From NCBI GenBank assembly GCA_030323885.1, contig CM059196.1, forward strand, positions 44,167,798 to 44,231,797: a DNA stretch of 64,000 bases. The letters run 5' to 3'. Position 1 is the first letter of the stretch; the number at the start of each line of letters is the position of its first letter. Below are positions 1 through 10,449 of the stretch, piece after piece. The notes under the pieces were generated by a model that saw only the letters and a program-made list of their open reading frames with translations, did not search any database and was not told the DNA's origin. A program made the translations under genes and the position numbers. Source of the DNA: Branchipolynoe longqiensis. Taxonomy: Eukaryota > Annelida > Polychaeta > Phyllodocida > Polynoidae.

Positions 1-438
1 GCCTAATTGTCTTCAAGTGTATTCTAATCTTTAAAAATTAAGCCAACATAGCCTTTGTGTTGACGATATTATTATAGTTTTGGGACATTTGAATGAAAAT
101 GTGTTTGCAAAATTAACTACCTTTATCCATGAGTGTCTCCCAAATATGACTCATTATGAGCCACCATGCTTACCGATGGCATAATGATCGCCTTTTCGCT
201 TTAATCTGCCTGTGGATTGGGAGCAAATGGTACTTTTGTGTGTGTAGATAACCCCAATAGCCGATGTTTAGTTTTTGTGCTGGGGGGGGGGGGGGGGGGG
301 GATTCGTTAAACAACAACAAAGTAGATATTCTATCCATACGCTTAAATATTCGTAATTCTTGATAAAACTCAGTACAATAACCAAAAGATTTCTAATGCA
401 ACTTTCAGTCTACTTATCAATTAGGTGAAAAATTGCCT
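1..438. other. Intergenic DNA, no gene seen
   Basis: This is AT-rich sequence with a run of G at about 283-300. No ORF here resembles a known protein. The short antisense frame across the G run encodes a proline tract, which is a by-product of the homopolymer. Confidence 0.5.
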
Positions 439-441
439 TTA

Positions 442-988
442 GCTGTGTTTACACGGGGAATTGTGAAGCGAATTAGACAAAGCGATTTATATGAAGCGAA
501 GTAGTGGTGCATTTACACGAGCGAGTTTGAAAGTCTGTCGGCGACCGGGAACAAGCAGCCTTAGTTCTGCCTGTAGCCGGCAAGCACTGTTATATTTGTT
601 GAGTTTACACTCGGCGATGCGACGCCGATGAAGCTGCTACGTTAATATCGCTTTTAATTTAGGGTTAATTTAATTAAATTTCATTATTTGAGTATGTAAT
701 TCTGTTAAATATGATCGCATTCAATAGATTTCGGCCTAATCGGTCCCTAACACTGCCGGGCACCAGCGATTGTTACAGCTGCGCATGTAGCCGGCAAGCA
801 CTATCACTGCCCGGGAACCAGTGGAATCGCTTCATATAAACCACCTCCCGAGGCGATCTACAAAAAGCGAATCATATGAATCGAATCAGCCCTAATCCGC
901 TTAAGCGGCGCGTTTACACGGCGAATGTGAGGCGAACTAGGCAAGGCGATTCATATGAAGCGAATTAACTCGCCCGTGTAAACACAGC
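442..988. mobile_element. TIR element (MITE) with TTA target duplication
   Basis: The ends are inverted repeats: GCTGTGTTTACACGGG at the left and its complement at the right. TTA is present on both sides (439-441 and 989-991). The interior (about 640-760) carries, in reverse orientation, the same core that is found in the TIR elements at 21.5, 35.2, 36.0 and 40.3 kb, although those have unrelated ends. It has no coding capacity. A 3-bp TTA/TAA duplication is typical of PIF/Harbinger-type transposition, so that origin is inferred. Confidence 0.75.
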
Positions 989-1028
989 TTATGATACGGT
1001 CGGGACTAGACTGTCAGAGTTCACCAAA

Positions 1029-1193
1029 CGCAGTGGCGGATTAACCATTAGGCTGAGTAGGGTCTGACAGGGTTGGTGGTTTAACGACCACCCAGGCTCA
1101 TATACTGATCGGGGGGCGGGGGTATATATGCTCTCAGGCACCCTCCCTTCCAGGCCCCTAAGCTTGATACTCAGCCTAATGGTTAATCAATCA
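1029..1193. mobile_element. Short MITE with about 27-bp inverted repeats
   Basis: The left arm contains ATTAACCATTAGGCTGAGTA and the right arm contains its complement, TACTCAGCCTAATGGTTAAT. They enclose about 100 bp with a G-rich run. The outer CAGTG ends look like hAT termini, but I see no convincing 8-bp target duplication. Confidence 0.6.
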
Positions 1194-1718
1194 CTGGTTT
1201 GATTTGAACTCCGGGCGAAGACTGCCAAATTACATGTAGTCTTGATCGTAATTCTGGCTTCCCTGTTAGACACTAGACAAACTGACAATGCTATTGCAAC
1301 ATATTGTGTGTACGTATATGTATACAACTATCTGCCTACGGAACACCATCGTTAAAATGTACTCTGTTAAGCCAGATATCGGATAAACCGTACGAAATCT
1401 CAGTTAACCTTTTCTTCATTTTTACATACTGTAGGCTAAATGTTAAATAATTTGATATAAAAAAAAAGTAAGTGCTTTACCTAGTTTTATGAAGCTAACA
1501 GTAGATCTATTTTCTGTAATGTGTTTATTGTGTATCATCAATGCCTTTGGTATCATGTTCAGCGGACATATTTCTAATGTAGGACTATATATAATCTACG
1601 CATACAATATTAAACCATACAATCGGCTAACTCAGACAATCGGCTAAAACGGGCACTCCCCCCCCCCCCCCCATTAATAGGGCCTACATTTCAACAAAGG
1701 TGTACTCGGTGTGATATA

Positions 1719-1917
1719 TGTGTATGTATAAATGTCCATCTTTATACAAGTATTATGCTAAACGGTCAGAGGGCTTCCTGGCTTGAATGTGTGGGGATTC
1801 TGGAATGTTCTGTGTAACACGGTTAGAGCAACTTGGTGCACAGTTGTCTGTGGGGACAGGTAAGAGAAGTCCTTCCTGTCCCACTACCGGTTGGTCACTT
1901 CTGCCTGATTTTTTATT
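1719..1917 (+). repeat. Left terminal direct repeat of the YR retrotransposon
   Basis: It begins with TGTATGTATAAATGTCC and includes ATGCTAAACGGTCAGAGGGC. The same sequence recurs at 5288-5495 with scattered differences and a small indel. It ends just upstream of the gag-like start. Confidence 0.8.
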
Positions 1918-1982
1918 GAAGCAAGTCGTGCCTGGTTCGGCCCTCCCCTCTCGCCTCCATTACTGCCGACTGCGTGTCTTTA

Positions 1983-2861
1983 ATGGCTTTGGACTTGTGT
2001 GCAGCATGCGGCGAGGAGCATAAGGCACCTCGGGGAAACAAGTGCAGGCGTGCTAAGTTGTCGAAGAAAGTGACGAAGCCGGATACTAAGGCAGACACCT
2101 GTGAGGACGTGGAAAGTTCGGGTGGGGAGCTGAGACCGGTTACCGTGTCAGCGACCCATTCGAAGGTCAAGACTCGGCAGGCAAAGCGTGAGAAGTCAGT
2201 GGCGGTAGTGGAGGACGAGGAGGGAAAGGAGTTGAGGCTAAGGTTGGAGGAGCGGGCACGAGAGAGGCGTAAATGAGAGCTGCGGGCGGCGTTGGAGGAC
2301 TCGACAAGCGAGGAGGAGATGGCGGAAAGCAAGGGGCATGTCAGGCATGCTTGTGATGGGAGAGTGCACTTGGTGTTAGAAAGGCCTTGAAGGGCACATT
2401 CCTCAAGCATATCGTCCATTGAGACTGATGATAAGTCTAACTCAACAACTACAACAACGGAGCCTACAAGTGACATGTCTGGGGAGAGTAAGAGCAGTGC
2501 GAAGTCGAGGAAGAAAAAGAAGAAAAGGAAAGAAAGGAGTATGTTTTCCATTAGAAAATATACGAAATCTGATAAGAAAATAAAAAAACTTAACTTTATT
2601 GAATTGTTATACGCAGCGCTCATTTGGGGCATGAAGCGCTTGGAGAAAGTCGGTATGAAGATTAAGGATGTATGCGGTTACATGGGCCACTTAGCCTATA
2701 TGGCTATGCATGCCATAACAGCGAATTATACCGACAAGGCTTACCATGGCTACGATAAGGCAGTGCGTGAAAAGGTTAAAGAAAAAGGTCTCAGACTTTT
2801 AAACATGGGGACCAAGAATGATCCTTATTACATTTTAAATTATATAATTCAAAATCACTGA
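1983..2861 (+). pseudogene. gag-like ORF of the DIRS/Ngaro element (broken)
   Basis: The ATG at 1983 opens a frame with a Cys-x2-Cys-Gly...His...Cys cluster in its first 25 residues, followed by charged, basic sequence. It stops at 2274-2276. Homologous coding sequence resumes in another frame (2475-2861) with a Lys/Arg-rich stretch, then a segment with the motifs KYTKSDKKIKKL and GYMGHLAYMAMHAITANYTD, which I recognise as the conserved gag region of DIRS-group elements. At least one stop and one frame change separate the two halves, so no full gag protein can be made. It lies between the left terminal repeat and the RT remnant. Confidence 0.75.
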
Positions 2862-3139
2862 AAGAGTCCAAGAAAGTATGGAAGAATCAGTCAGGCTGGG
2901 AAGGGCTATGAGTGTGTTACGCTTTTAATTATAATAAAGACGGATGTGGTGCCAAGGCATGTGGCTGGGATTATACATGTATACTATGTAAAAGCAAGGA
3001 GCATGGCAGTAACCAGTGTAACGTACAATGTTGACGACTGGGTCAAAAATGTTCAGCTGAGTGTGTATCGACGCTATCAGCTGGTGACTACAATTTGACA
3101 CACTTCATAGCGGAGGTGCGTGATGTGATGGGATGTGTG

Positions 3140-4372
3140 CAGGGTTTGTCTGACGTAACATATGTCAGCCCAATTGAACTTTGGCCTCAAGGAGAGTGTG
3201 TATGAGGTGTGTGTGATTGATAAAAATAGTGTCACGGATGAGTGGTCGCAGTCGCAGCTACAACTTCACAAATCAAGGCAGCATGTGGCGCCGGTCAAGC
3301 ATGACCAGCTGGTGACAGAGAAATTGACTACAATCAGGACAGTTGCCGATCCGCTACACAAGCTGGAGCGTTCTCAGCAAGGAATGTCGTTCCCGATAAG
3401 TGATGCTATGAGCATTGATGCATATGGTTGGTTTGAAGTTATCCACCGGGAGTGATAAATTCATAGATGTTGGACAAATATATACGCTAATGGCAATTGA
3501 TTGCTACACGGACAGTGATTTTGTACAATTGACTAATGTATATGATGACTGTTTACTTGGTGTTTGTGCATGTGATGATTGTGATAGTATTTATGATAAA
3601 AAGAATTATTCTTCGATTACTAGGATGATATTGCCCCCATTATGACACAGGCTATGTAAAGAGATAGAACCTGGATTAATTACTGTTGTATTGAGAGGTA
3701 TGGGATTCTATATTAGTTTCAAGAAACTTGCCGCACCTTCACAGCTTGCGACATTTTTGGGTATTGAAATTGATTCTGTTCAGATGCAGTTGAGATTGCC
3801 CTTGGAAAAATTATCGAAATTAAAGGACCAATAGAATTTTTTTTTGCAAAGGCGGAAAGCAATGAAGAGGGAACTGGAAGGTCGTGGAGGTACACTTGTC
3901 CATTCTTGTAAGGTGGTACATGGGGGCCGGACCTTCTTGCGCCGGGTCTATGACCCAATAGCATCGATTAGGAAACCTTGGTATAAGGTAGTATTGAATG
4001 AGGATTTTAGGTTAGATGTGAGGTGGTGGTTGGAATTTTCGGCACAGTTTAACGGTAATGAAACAATTATCCCCACTACTGAACCGTTGATTAGTCTATA
4101 CAGTGATGCCTAATTATTAGGATTCGGGGCGTTGTGTGGGAGGGATTGGCTCGTAGGTGGAGGCTCTGGACCAGGGTTGCCATACCAAAAACATTAACGT
4201 ATTGGAGATGTGGCCGATAGCGATGGCTGCTGACAGATGGGTGGAAAGCTGGGCTGATAGATCGGTTGTGATGATTACTGATAGCACTCAGGTGATGGCA
4301 GCCATTAATACTGGCCGTAGTAAAAATAAAACATCGATGTGATGGCTGAGAAGGTTATTCTTGAAGTCGATT
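3140..4372 (+). pseudogene. Reverse transcriptase-RNase H remnant of the DIRS/Ngaro element
   Basis: Three recognisable pieces lie in order. Around 3700-3830 the translation reads GFYISFKKLAAPSQLATFLG and then IEIDSVQMQLRLP, the RT thumb/connection block of DIRS-group polymerases. At 3844-4113 it continues with GGRTFLRRVYDPI, RWWLEFSAQFNG and ISLYSDA, the last being the start of RNase H with its first catalytic Asp. At 4157-4342 follow the RNase H helices ending MITDSTQVMAAINTGRS. Stops interrupt each junction (for example after YSDA and near 4340). The palm YxDD core is not readable, so the enzyme is inactive. Confidence 0.75.
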
Positions 4373-4672
4373 GATTGATTGGTGGTTTCTTTATGCCGCG
4401 TCGGCAGCATAGGCCATATTCACGGTGATCTGGAAGTCGATTAATCTTAATTTTCACATACAATCTATATATATCAATACAAAAGTGAACATCATCTGTG
4501 CCGTTTGGATGAATTTAAGAATGTCGGCCGTATTACGGATGCGGATGTTGCCAAGGTGATGTGCTGCATCACATCTTTGATCGTTGAAGTCCTGTGTAAA
4601 TGTTTGATTGATTGTTGGAGGTTATGACTCTCTTAACAATGTTGATTAATTAATAATCCTACAGATTGGGAC

Positions 4673-5287
4673 ATGCTGTTGGAGGAACGCATGACATTCG
4701 AGGATAGTCAACATCCTGTGTCAACAGCATGCACCCATAGTACTCAAGTTAAAGTATACTTGGACTTTTGCGAAGTTTATTCGGATAGGTTAAGCCCATA
4801 TCCGTGTGGAGTGGATCAGACATGCTCGTATGTTACTTATCTGGAACGTCGCCTGTGTTACTCGTCTATTCGTAAATATATCAGTGCTCTGAGTAATCAT
4901 TTAAAGGATTTGGGGTTTGACCCTGTGGACTATGAAAGTCATCAATTAAAGAAATGCATTATGGGCATAAGGAGGCTTAAGGGCGATTCGGTGAAGCAGG
5001 CCTCACCGATTTTGCCAAACCTGTTGATTCAGATATTTGAACACTTGCATGCAAACGAAGCATATACAGCAGTTAGGGCTGCTATGTTGATGTTCTTCAG
5101 AGGGTTACTTAAGAAGGGCCATGTGACCAGCTCAGATGCTTCTCTGGTTCGCCGGGATGTGGTATTGCATGTCTGGGGGATGATGGGTCAGATAAAGAAA
5201 TAAAAAACAAACCAATTTAAACAGCGGGTTCATCTCATTCCTATTGCTAGGGTGAAGGATGTCAGGTTATGTGCGGTCCATTGGTAT
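4673..5287 (+). pseudogene. Tyrosine recombinase, N-terminal half only
   Basis: The open frame 4673-5203 encodes 176 residues matching the SAM-like core-binding domain of DIRS/Ngaro tyrosine recombinases (VKVYLDFCEVYSDRLSPYP, LCYSSIRKYISALSNHLKDL) and the start of the catalytic domain (AVRAAMLMFFRGLLKKGHV). A stop at 5201-5203 is followed by in-frame sequence (QFKQRVHLIPIARVKDVRLC) that still belongs to the protein. The right terminal repeat then begins at about 5288. The C-terminal His-x-x-Arg...Tyr part is absent, so strand transfer is impossible. Confidence 0.8.
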
Positions 5288-5495
5288 GAATGTGTATGTA
5301 TAAATGTCCACCTTTATACAAGTATTATGCTAAGCGGTCAGAGGGCTTCCTGGCTTGAATATGTGGGGATTCTTGAATGTTCTGTGCAACGCAGTGTACA
5401 GGTGTCTGTGGGGACAGGTAAGCGAAGGTAGCCGGTCAGCTGGTCCTTTCGGTCCCACTACCAGTTGGTCACTTCTGCCTGATTTTTATTTTTAA
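5288..5495 (+). repeat. Right terminal direct repeat of the YR retrotransposon
   Basis: This is the second copy of the left repeat in the same orientation, about 90% alike by eye. Directly after it, at about 5497, lies AATAAAGAGATT, a possible polyadenylation signal. Confidence 0.8.
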
Positions 5496-5701
5496 ATAAA
5501 GAGATTAGGGTCTTAGAGGCTCTTAGGGGCCAGCCAGAGTATATTACTCACTCCAAACTGTATTTGTGTCTTGTCGTTATTGTTATTATTACTACTATAG
5601 CACAGATAATATATATATAATTCTGATGCACACAAGGAATATATTAGAATTTAAAGCAATTCTAACCAATACCTGTATATCCATTGACTGTAAAACCTCG
5701 A

Positions 5702-6335
5702 TGTGGATGGCCGGATTGGAAAGAACACTGGCTGGCTTTCCATGTGGGAGGTCATGGGTTCGAATCTCAACCAAGTTAAACCAATGAATTGCAGAATTTA
5801 TACTTGTTACTATACCTAGCCAGGCGACAGGCACTACTAGGATAGGGTAAGGTTTGCTCCGTATCAGGATAGTGTGACCAATAGACCTGACCCTGACAGT
5901 TGAGCTGGAAAGTACCTCACTAGAGTAGTTCCAGATTTTGCCAATAGATGGAGACAGCGGCGGTTAAACCTAGAAGCAAAATACAACATCGTTGTCTTTT
6001 TCTTTTAATAGATATATTACAAGGATAAACGCTTGAATCCTGTTGCGATATGAATATCTGAATATAATCAAGCATTTTATCATTTGTCTAAGCATTCTTT
6101 ACGCAGATATAACATGTGAAAACATGGGCAGTTGGGGAATGTACCCGACTAGCATAGTTCCAGATTCTGCCAGCAGATGTCACTAGCTTAAATGGCGGGT
6201 CTATTGGATTGGGCATGGTCACCAAGTGAGGCAGCGCCATAAAGGCACCATGGGTGTCCATTGTCACAAGTCGGTGCCCGTCCTTCTTATTACCTTATAT
6301 GTTGCTAGGATGTAGAACCCCAAACACACCGACAC
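5702..6335 (+). mobile_element. SINE-1 copy, split by another repeat
   Basis: The 5' part (5702-5900) has the tRNA-like head, box-B-like GGTTCGAATCTC and the CAGG...TAGGATAGGGTAAGG body. The 3' part (about 6200-6335) has the conserved GTCACAAGTCGGTGCCCGTC and the tail TTGCTAGGATGTAGAAC. About 300 bp of unrelated sequence, repeated at 38.2-38.5 kb, separates them. Both parts are diverged from the window's better copies (16.9, 39.6, 56.3 kb), so this is an old insertion. Confidence 0.7.
5905..6195. repeat. Dispersed repeat, second copy near 38.2-38.5 kb
   Basis: It starts and ends with related direct segments (AGTTCCAGATTTTGCCAATA and AGTTCCAGATTCTGCC...). The middle contains CCTGTTGCGATATGAATATC. 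The same order of segments is present at 38165-38495. I see no coding capacity and cannot assign a superfamily. Confidence 0.6.
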
Positions 6336-6940
6336 ACCAAACTTCGTTTTATATATATATGGGTTATTCTCCAAAACTGGGCAGCACATATTTGGTTTTC
6401 ATGTTACGATGCTGATAATTAAGTCTTTGTTTTATTGATAGCAAGTAAAATAATTATTTTACCCTCTGTCTATTAGGTATGTTAGCAGTTCTACATGTAT
6501 TGAATTTATCCCACATAAGATATCAAAATTAGAATTGTATGATTTTGCGCTAGACTGAAAATTTACACATGGACACTATACATGTAGCCAAACTTTTGTT
6601 CAACTTATTTTTCAACTTTTTTCTTGTAAGTCATAAACTTGTCTGCTTAACAGTAATCAATAAAATCTTGTTTGACTATGTTGTATATGTTAAAATGAGG
6701 TTCTGGATGTGTCTTTGATTTTCATATTACACAAGTGATATTAATGTATTGCTCAATTTGTATAAGATCTAATTCAAAAAGTGAAAATAATTTTTTTCAA
6801 CTCTGACATATGCACAACATGCAAACCATCATAGGACATTGGATTAGGTTATTATTTGGAAGGATTGTTGCTATTATTTGGAAGGTTTTCACTTTTGGTT
6901 TCCATGTCACACTTTGGTGCCCAGTTTTAGAGAATGACCC

Positions 6941-6971
<31 letters not shown>

Positions 6972-7099
6972 GAAAGCATGCAAACCTCGAGGTTTTGTCG
7001 TGGGGTCCAACAAAAGGGAACATTGCGCTTAGATCCACGCACTATTGCTATTCTGGAGAGAACTTTTAAAACTTGTTTCTAATGCTTCATATCTTTCAG
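6336..7099 (+). other. AT-rich upstream region of the RBR gene
   Basis: The stretch holds a (TA)n tract at about 6947-6970 and no recognisable coding sequence. It ends with a pyrimidine-rich tract and a splice-acceptor-like ATATCTTTCAG, with AG at 7098-7099. A non-coding 5' exon may therefore lie upstream, or the transcript may start nearby. No promoter could be identified. Confidence 0.4.
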
Positions 7100-7117
7100 T
7101 TGACTTAACTCCAAAAA

Positions 7118-10100
7118 ATGGCACCGGATAGAGCTGCTGAGTCAGATGAGACATACAAAGTCGCTACCAGACGGCTCAAGTCTTCAAAGAAGTCGCGGCA
7201 AATTATCGAACCAATCGATTACACCCTAAAGAAGGCTGTGCGAAGGAATCAAGCACACACAAGAAGTCAGTCAAGCAAAGGAGTTGATGACAAAGCAACA
7301 CATCACAAGTGCAACCAGACTAAAAGTGGACTGAAACCCACAAAGACTTCCTCTAAAACAGCAGCAGCATCAGAGCTTATAACAAGAGGAAGAGAAGAAG
7401 GTGTTCTGTTGGAAAGCATCATCATCGACTACTCGCTCAGGCAAGCGATTCCGCAACCTTTCAACGGGGTGCAGAAGAGTACCTCATCGGATGCAAACTT
7501 GCAATTTCATTTTCTTCACAAGTTTGGCGATCCGTTCACATTCCTGAATGTTGTGCGGCAGTGGGATAGACAGCTTAGTAAAGGCACCTCAAAAGCTTGG
7601 TGTTTGGAGTGGAACATTGATGAACAGGTTCTAAAAGATCTAGACAGGTATGTCACAAGATGCTGTGCACATCTGAATATTGTGATGGACATTGAGTTAA
7701 CATTCAACAATACATGCGAAGAAACTGACACTAAGCTGCATTCGATCATGATGGAGGTGTACATGGATGGACTCTGTGTATATCGCGGTCATCCTGATTT
7801 AGGCTACTGGTCTGTCAGCAAGTGCAGAACTATCCACTTAAGTTCTGCCTCAGTTCTTAGTCAGTTAGGAACATGGAACCATTTCATTCTGGCTCTGCAA
7901 GACACTTCAATCAGTGACATAATACATAGTGCAATTCCTGTCCACCTTTATTCTGGACAATGTCTCCTTGATAAGAACTTCAGAGCTGCACAAGAAATGC
8001 TACCTTTGATGACTGTTGTTCCAGTAACTTTAGAAAATATAGGGCAGGTAGTTAAAGATGACCTCATTCACCGTCTCCAACTCCCTGGAAATGACGGGCT
8101 CCAGCAGCAGATTCTGAAAAAATGTGAAAGCCATAATTTGATCCTGCCAGATGGAAAACAAAAAATGAGCAGAAATGATTTAACCATCCATGTCTCACCA
8201 AAGGACCATGACACAACATTTAATTTGTTAATGAAGGCAGTTGATGAAATCAAGCTGCAAAATGAAGGCATGCTTGTTGAGATGCCATATCCCACCATTT
8301 ACAGCCCCATTCGTGTACTCATCTCTGCTGGTGGGGCAGTCACACAAATCCTCCTGCCCCATGAGTTCCGCAGCATTCTGGTTCAGAAAATACACACAGA
8401 CCTGTCAAAAGATGACGTTATCAAGACCCTGTCTGTCTTTGGTGAAATTGAACAGGTGGTACACTATGAGAAGACACACAGTAAATGGATAGTTGTTTTC
8501 AAAGATCCTAAATCTGTGCAGAAGGTACTATCTTCGTATGCTGATCTAAGCAATATGCTTGTGGAGTTAATCTGTCCGAAGCCAAAGGAAGCGGAGCAAT
8601 TATCTCTGTTTACCATCGATCAGAGTGTAACTGTGAAAGTGAAACTTTGTAGAAGGCGTTTCTTGACTGGAAAAGCCTCAGTGTCCTTCCATGGAAAGCA
8701 AAATCATAGCAATGCTGTCAAAACCAAGAAGAGCTTCAACATTTGTGGGGTCAAATTCTCTGGCCTCAAGGCAGATGGCAAAGGACAATTTCTACTAGAG
8801 GGTCTTGACAAGGTAACAAAAGAGGAAGATGTCCGAGATGGGCTTAAGTCCATTGACTTATATCCAGACAAGGTTATTTTTGACAGACAACCAGCCTTCT
8901 TGTGTAATTCTGCAGAGCTGGACAAGTTCAAGATTGGAGTGACCAGAGTCCTAGATAAAGTGACAGACATACGAAAAGTAAATGTTGGTGTTAACCATGC
9001 TAAACTGGATGACATTTATCTGCAGGGACACATTGCCTTTGCCAACCAGCGCATTGCAGTCAGTGCTTTGGAGACACTAAAGCAAGCCAAAATTCAAAAT
9101 GTTCCACTGGAAATTCAGGTCACAGAAAAGTCTAAAGGGACAGCCATGGTCAAAGTAAATGTACACAACAACCTTTACAAAATACTAAAGCCAGAGTTAG
9201 ATCACTTCAGTAAAATAGTGACAAACCGATTTGAGGTAGATGTACAGCAAACTACATCATCAGAGGGTGTTCAGTTCAGCTTAACAAATGCATTGCCTCA
9301 TAAGGTTGACTTTGCTCTCAAAGAGATTCAAGAGCTCTTAACACCAAAAAGTGTATGTCTGAGTAGATGGAGGTATAATTACCTCACCTGTGGAAAAGGG
9401 CAACATCTTTTGAGCGCAATCACTGCTCAAACCCAAACGCTCTTTCGCCTCAACAGAAAACAGCTGGATATCTATGGCTCAGGAAAAGGGAAGTCAGATG
9501 CTCTGGAACTGTATCAGAAGTATATCAGTGAGCGACACTACTGGTTTACATTAAAACTGGCCACCATTTGTGAAGATGCCGGAAGAGTATGCGAATGTGT
9601 TGCCGGCCTTTACCAAAAGTATGGTCCATCACTTGTCGAACTGCTCACACGGTGTCACTTATCATGTATGGTATTTGATTCATCTGAGAAATCTTTCATT
9701 TACTCTTCTGAAGACATCAATGCAAAAGACTGCCTTCTTCACGAGATGGGTACCTTTGCACCAGAAAGCAACACTATTGTAGAAAACAAGAAGCTTCCAG
9801 AATGCTCTGCTTGTTTCTGTGAACCTGAATGTGAAGATAGTGTTTTCTATCTCCAAAGCTGCAAGCATGCATACTGTATTACATGCGCTTCTCAACAAAT
9901 CTATCACGCCATTCATTCAAGGAAGTTTCCTATTGTCTGTTCCAAAGAAAACTGTGAAAAACCCATCTATATGAAGGATCTTCTTTTTCTTGCAGACCTT
10001 GCATTTAAAAATGGCCAGGAGCACTTAACAAAGATGGCAGTTGAGGACTACTTGACCGACAACAAAAAATCATGGTGCTTCTGCTATCGACCAATTTGTG

Positions 10101-10432
10101 AAGGACTTGTATCCATGGAGTCTAGAGTTGAATCATACAGGTGTCTGTCATGCTTCGCAAAAGTGTGTAAACTCTGCCAGTGCCAGTACCATTCGTCAGC
10201 TCTGAATTGCGAAAACTTTAAAAATGAAAAGGCACTAACGCAATGGTTTGATAGTGATAAAGACTATAGAAAGCGATGCCCAAATTGCAAAATGGGAATC
10301 GAGAAGATTGATGGTTGCAACCGAGTAACATGTGTTGCATGTAAGAAGCATATCTGTTGGGAGTGTCTAGCGTACTTTTCCGCTGTCGAGCTATGCTATG
10401 ATCATTTAAACAAAGAACATGGTGGCTACTAA
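7118..10432 (+). CDS. RBR-type E3 ubiquitin ligase-like protein, DEAH11/12-related but without helicase
   Basis: One 1104-residue exon. The basic N-terminus (1-120) leads into about 135-180 (FGDPFTFLNVVRQWDR, then WCLEWN), which resembles the end of the helicase-associated region of DEAH-box proteins. There is no Walker A or DEAH motif. RRM-like segments lie near 419-472 and 556-592, and a KH-like stretch near 773-803. The C-terminal RBR module has RING1 (C896, C899, C915, H917, C920, C923, C941, C946), IBR (C1009, C1012, C1017, C1020, H1025, C1031) and RING2 (C1054, C1057, then C1067 in the DGC motif, the expected catalytic cysteine, and C1072-C1083). It ends LNKEHGGY, like plant DEAH11/12. 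It is predicted to transfer ubiquitin through a C1067 thioester and may bind RNA; both are inferred. The start follows an in-frame TAA (7106-7108) and has a good Kozak context (aaaATGG). A SINE begins within about 25 bp of the stop. Confidence 0.85.
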   Translation: MAPDRAAESDETYKVATRRLKSSKKSRQIIEPIDYTLKKAVRRNQAHTRSQSSKGVDDKATHHKCNQTKSGLKPTKTSSKTAAASELITRGREEGVLLESIIIDYSLRQAIPQPFNGVQKSTSSDANLQFHFLHKFGDPFTFLNVVRQWDRQLSKGTSKAWCLEWNIDEQVLKDLDRYVTRCCAHLNIVMDIELTFNNTCEETDTKLHSIMMEVYMDGLCVYRGHPDLGYWSVSKCRTIHLSSASVLSQLGTWNHFILALQDTSISDIIHSAIPVHLYSGQCLLDKNFRAAQEMLPLMTVVPVTLENIGQVVKDDLIHRLQLPGNDGLQQQILKKCESHNLILPDGKQKMSRNDLTIHVSPKDHDTTFNLLMKAVDEIKLQNEGMLVEMPYPTIYSPIRVLISAGGAVTQILLPHEFRSILVQKIHTDLSKDDVIKTLSVFGEIEQVVHYEKTHSKWIVVFKDPKSVQKVLSSYADLSNMLVELICPKPKEAEQLSLFTIDQSVTVKVKLCRRRFLTGKASVSFHGKQNHSNAVKTKKSFNICGVKFSGLKADGKGQFLLEGLDKVTKEEDVRDGLKSIDLYPDKVIFDRQPAFLCNSAELDKFKIGVTRVLDKVTDIRKVNVGVNHAKLDDIYLQGHIAFANQRIAVSALETLKQAKIQNVPLEIQVTEKSKGTAMVKVNVHNNLYKILKPELDHFSKIVTNRFEVDVQQTTSSEGVQFSLTNALPHKVDFALKEIQELLTPKSVCLSRWRYNYLTCGKGQHLLSAITAQTQTLFRLNRKQLDIYGSGKGKSDALELYQKYISERHYWFTLKLATICEDAGRVCECVAGLYQKYGPSLVELLTRCHLSCMVFDSSEKSFIYSSEDINAKDCLLHEMGTFAPESNTIVENKKLPECSACFCEPECEDSVFYLQSCKHAYCITCASQQIYHAIHSRKFPIVCSKENCEKPIYMKDLLFLADLAFKNGQEHLTKMAVEDYLTDNKKSWCFCYRPICEGLVSMESRVESYRCLSCFAKVCKLCQCQYHSSALNCENFKNEKALTQWFDSDKDYRKRCPNCKMGIEKIDGCNRVTCVACKKHICWECLAYFSAVELCYDHLNKEHGGY

Positions 10433-10449
10433 GCACTCCAATACAACCA

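Larger units (their letters stand above)
1719..5495 (+). mobile_element. Decayed DIRS/Ngaro-like tyrosine-recombinase retrotransposon
   Basis: Direct repeats of about 200 bp (1719-1917 and 5288-5495) flank, in order, a gag-like ORF with a Cys/His motif, reverse-transcriptase and RNase H remnants, and the N-terminal half of a tyrosine recombinase. This order, with direct rather than LTR-style ends (no TG...CA termini), is that of DIRS/Ngaro-group elements. All three genes carry stops or frameshifts. The recombinase reading frame runs straight into the right repeat before the catalytic C-terminal region. The copy is dead and internally deleted near its 3' end. DIRS and Ngaro cannot be separated without a tree. 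Confidence 0.85.

Noticed and set aside
1..7099. Upstream helicase exons for the RBR gene
   Set aside because: The region holds MITEs, a DIRS/Ngaro element and a SINE; no Walker A or DEAH-containing frame was seen.
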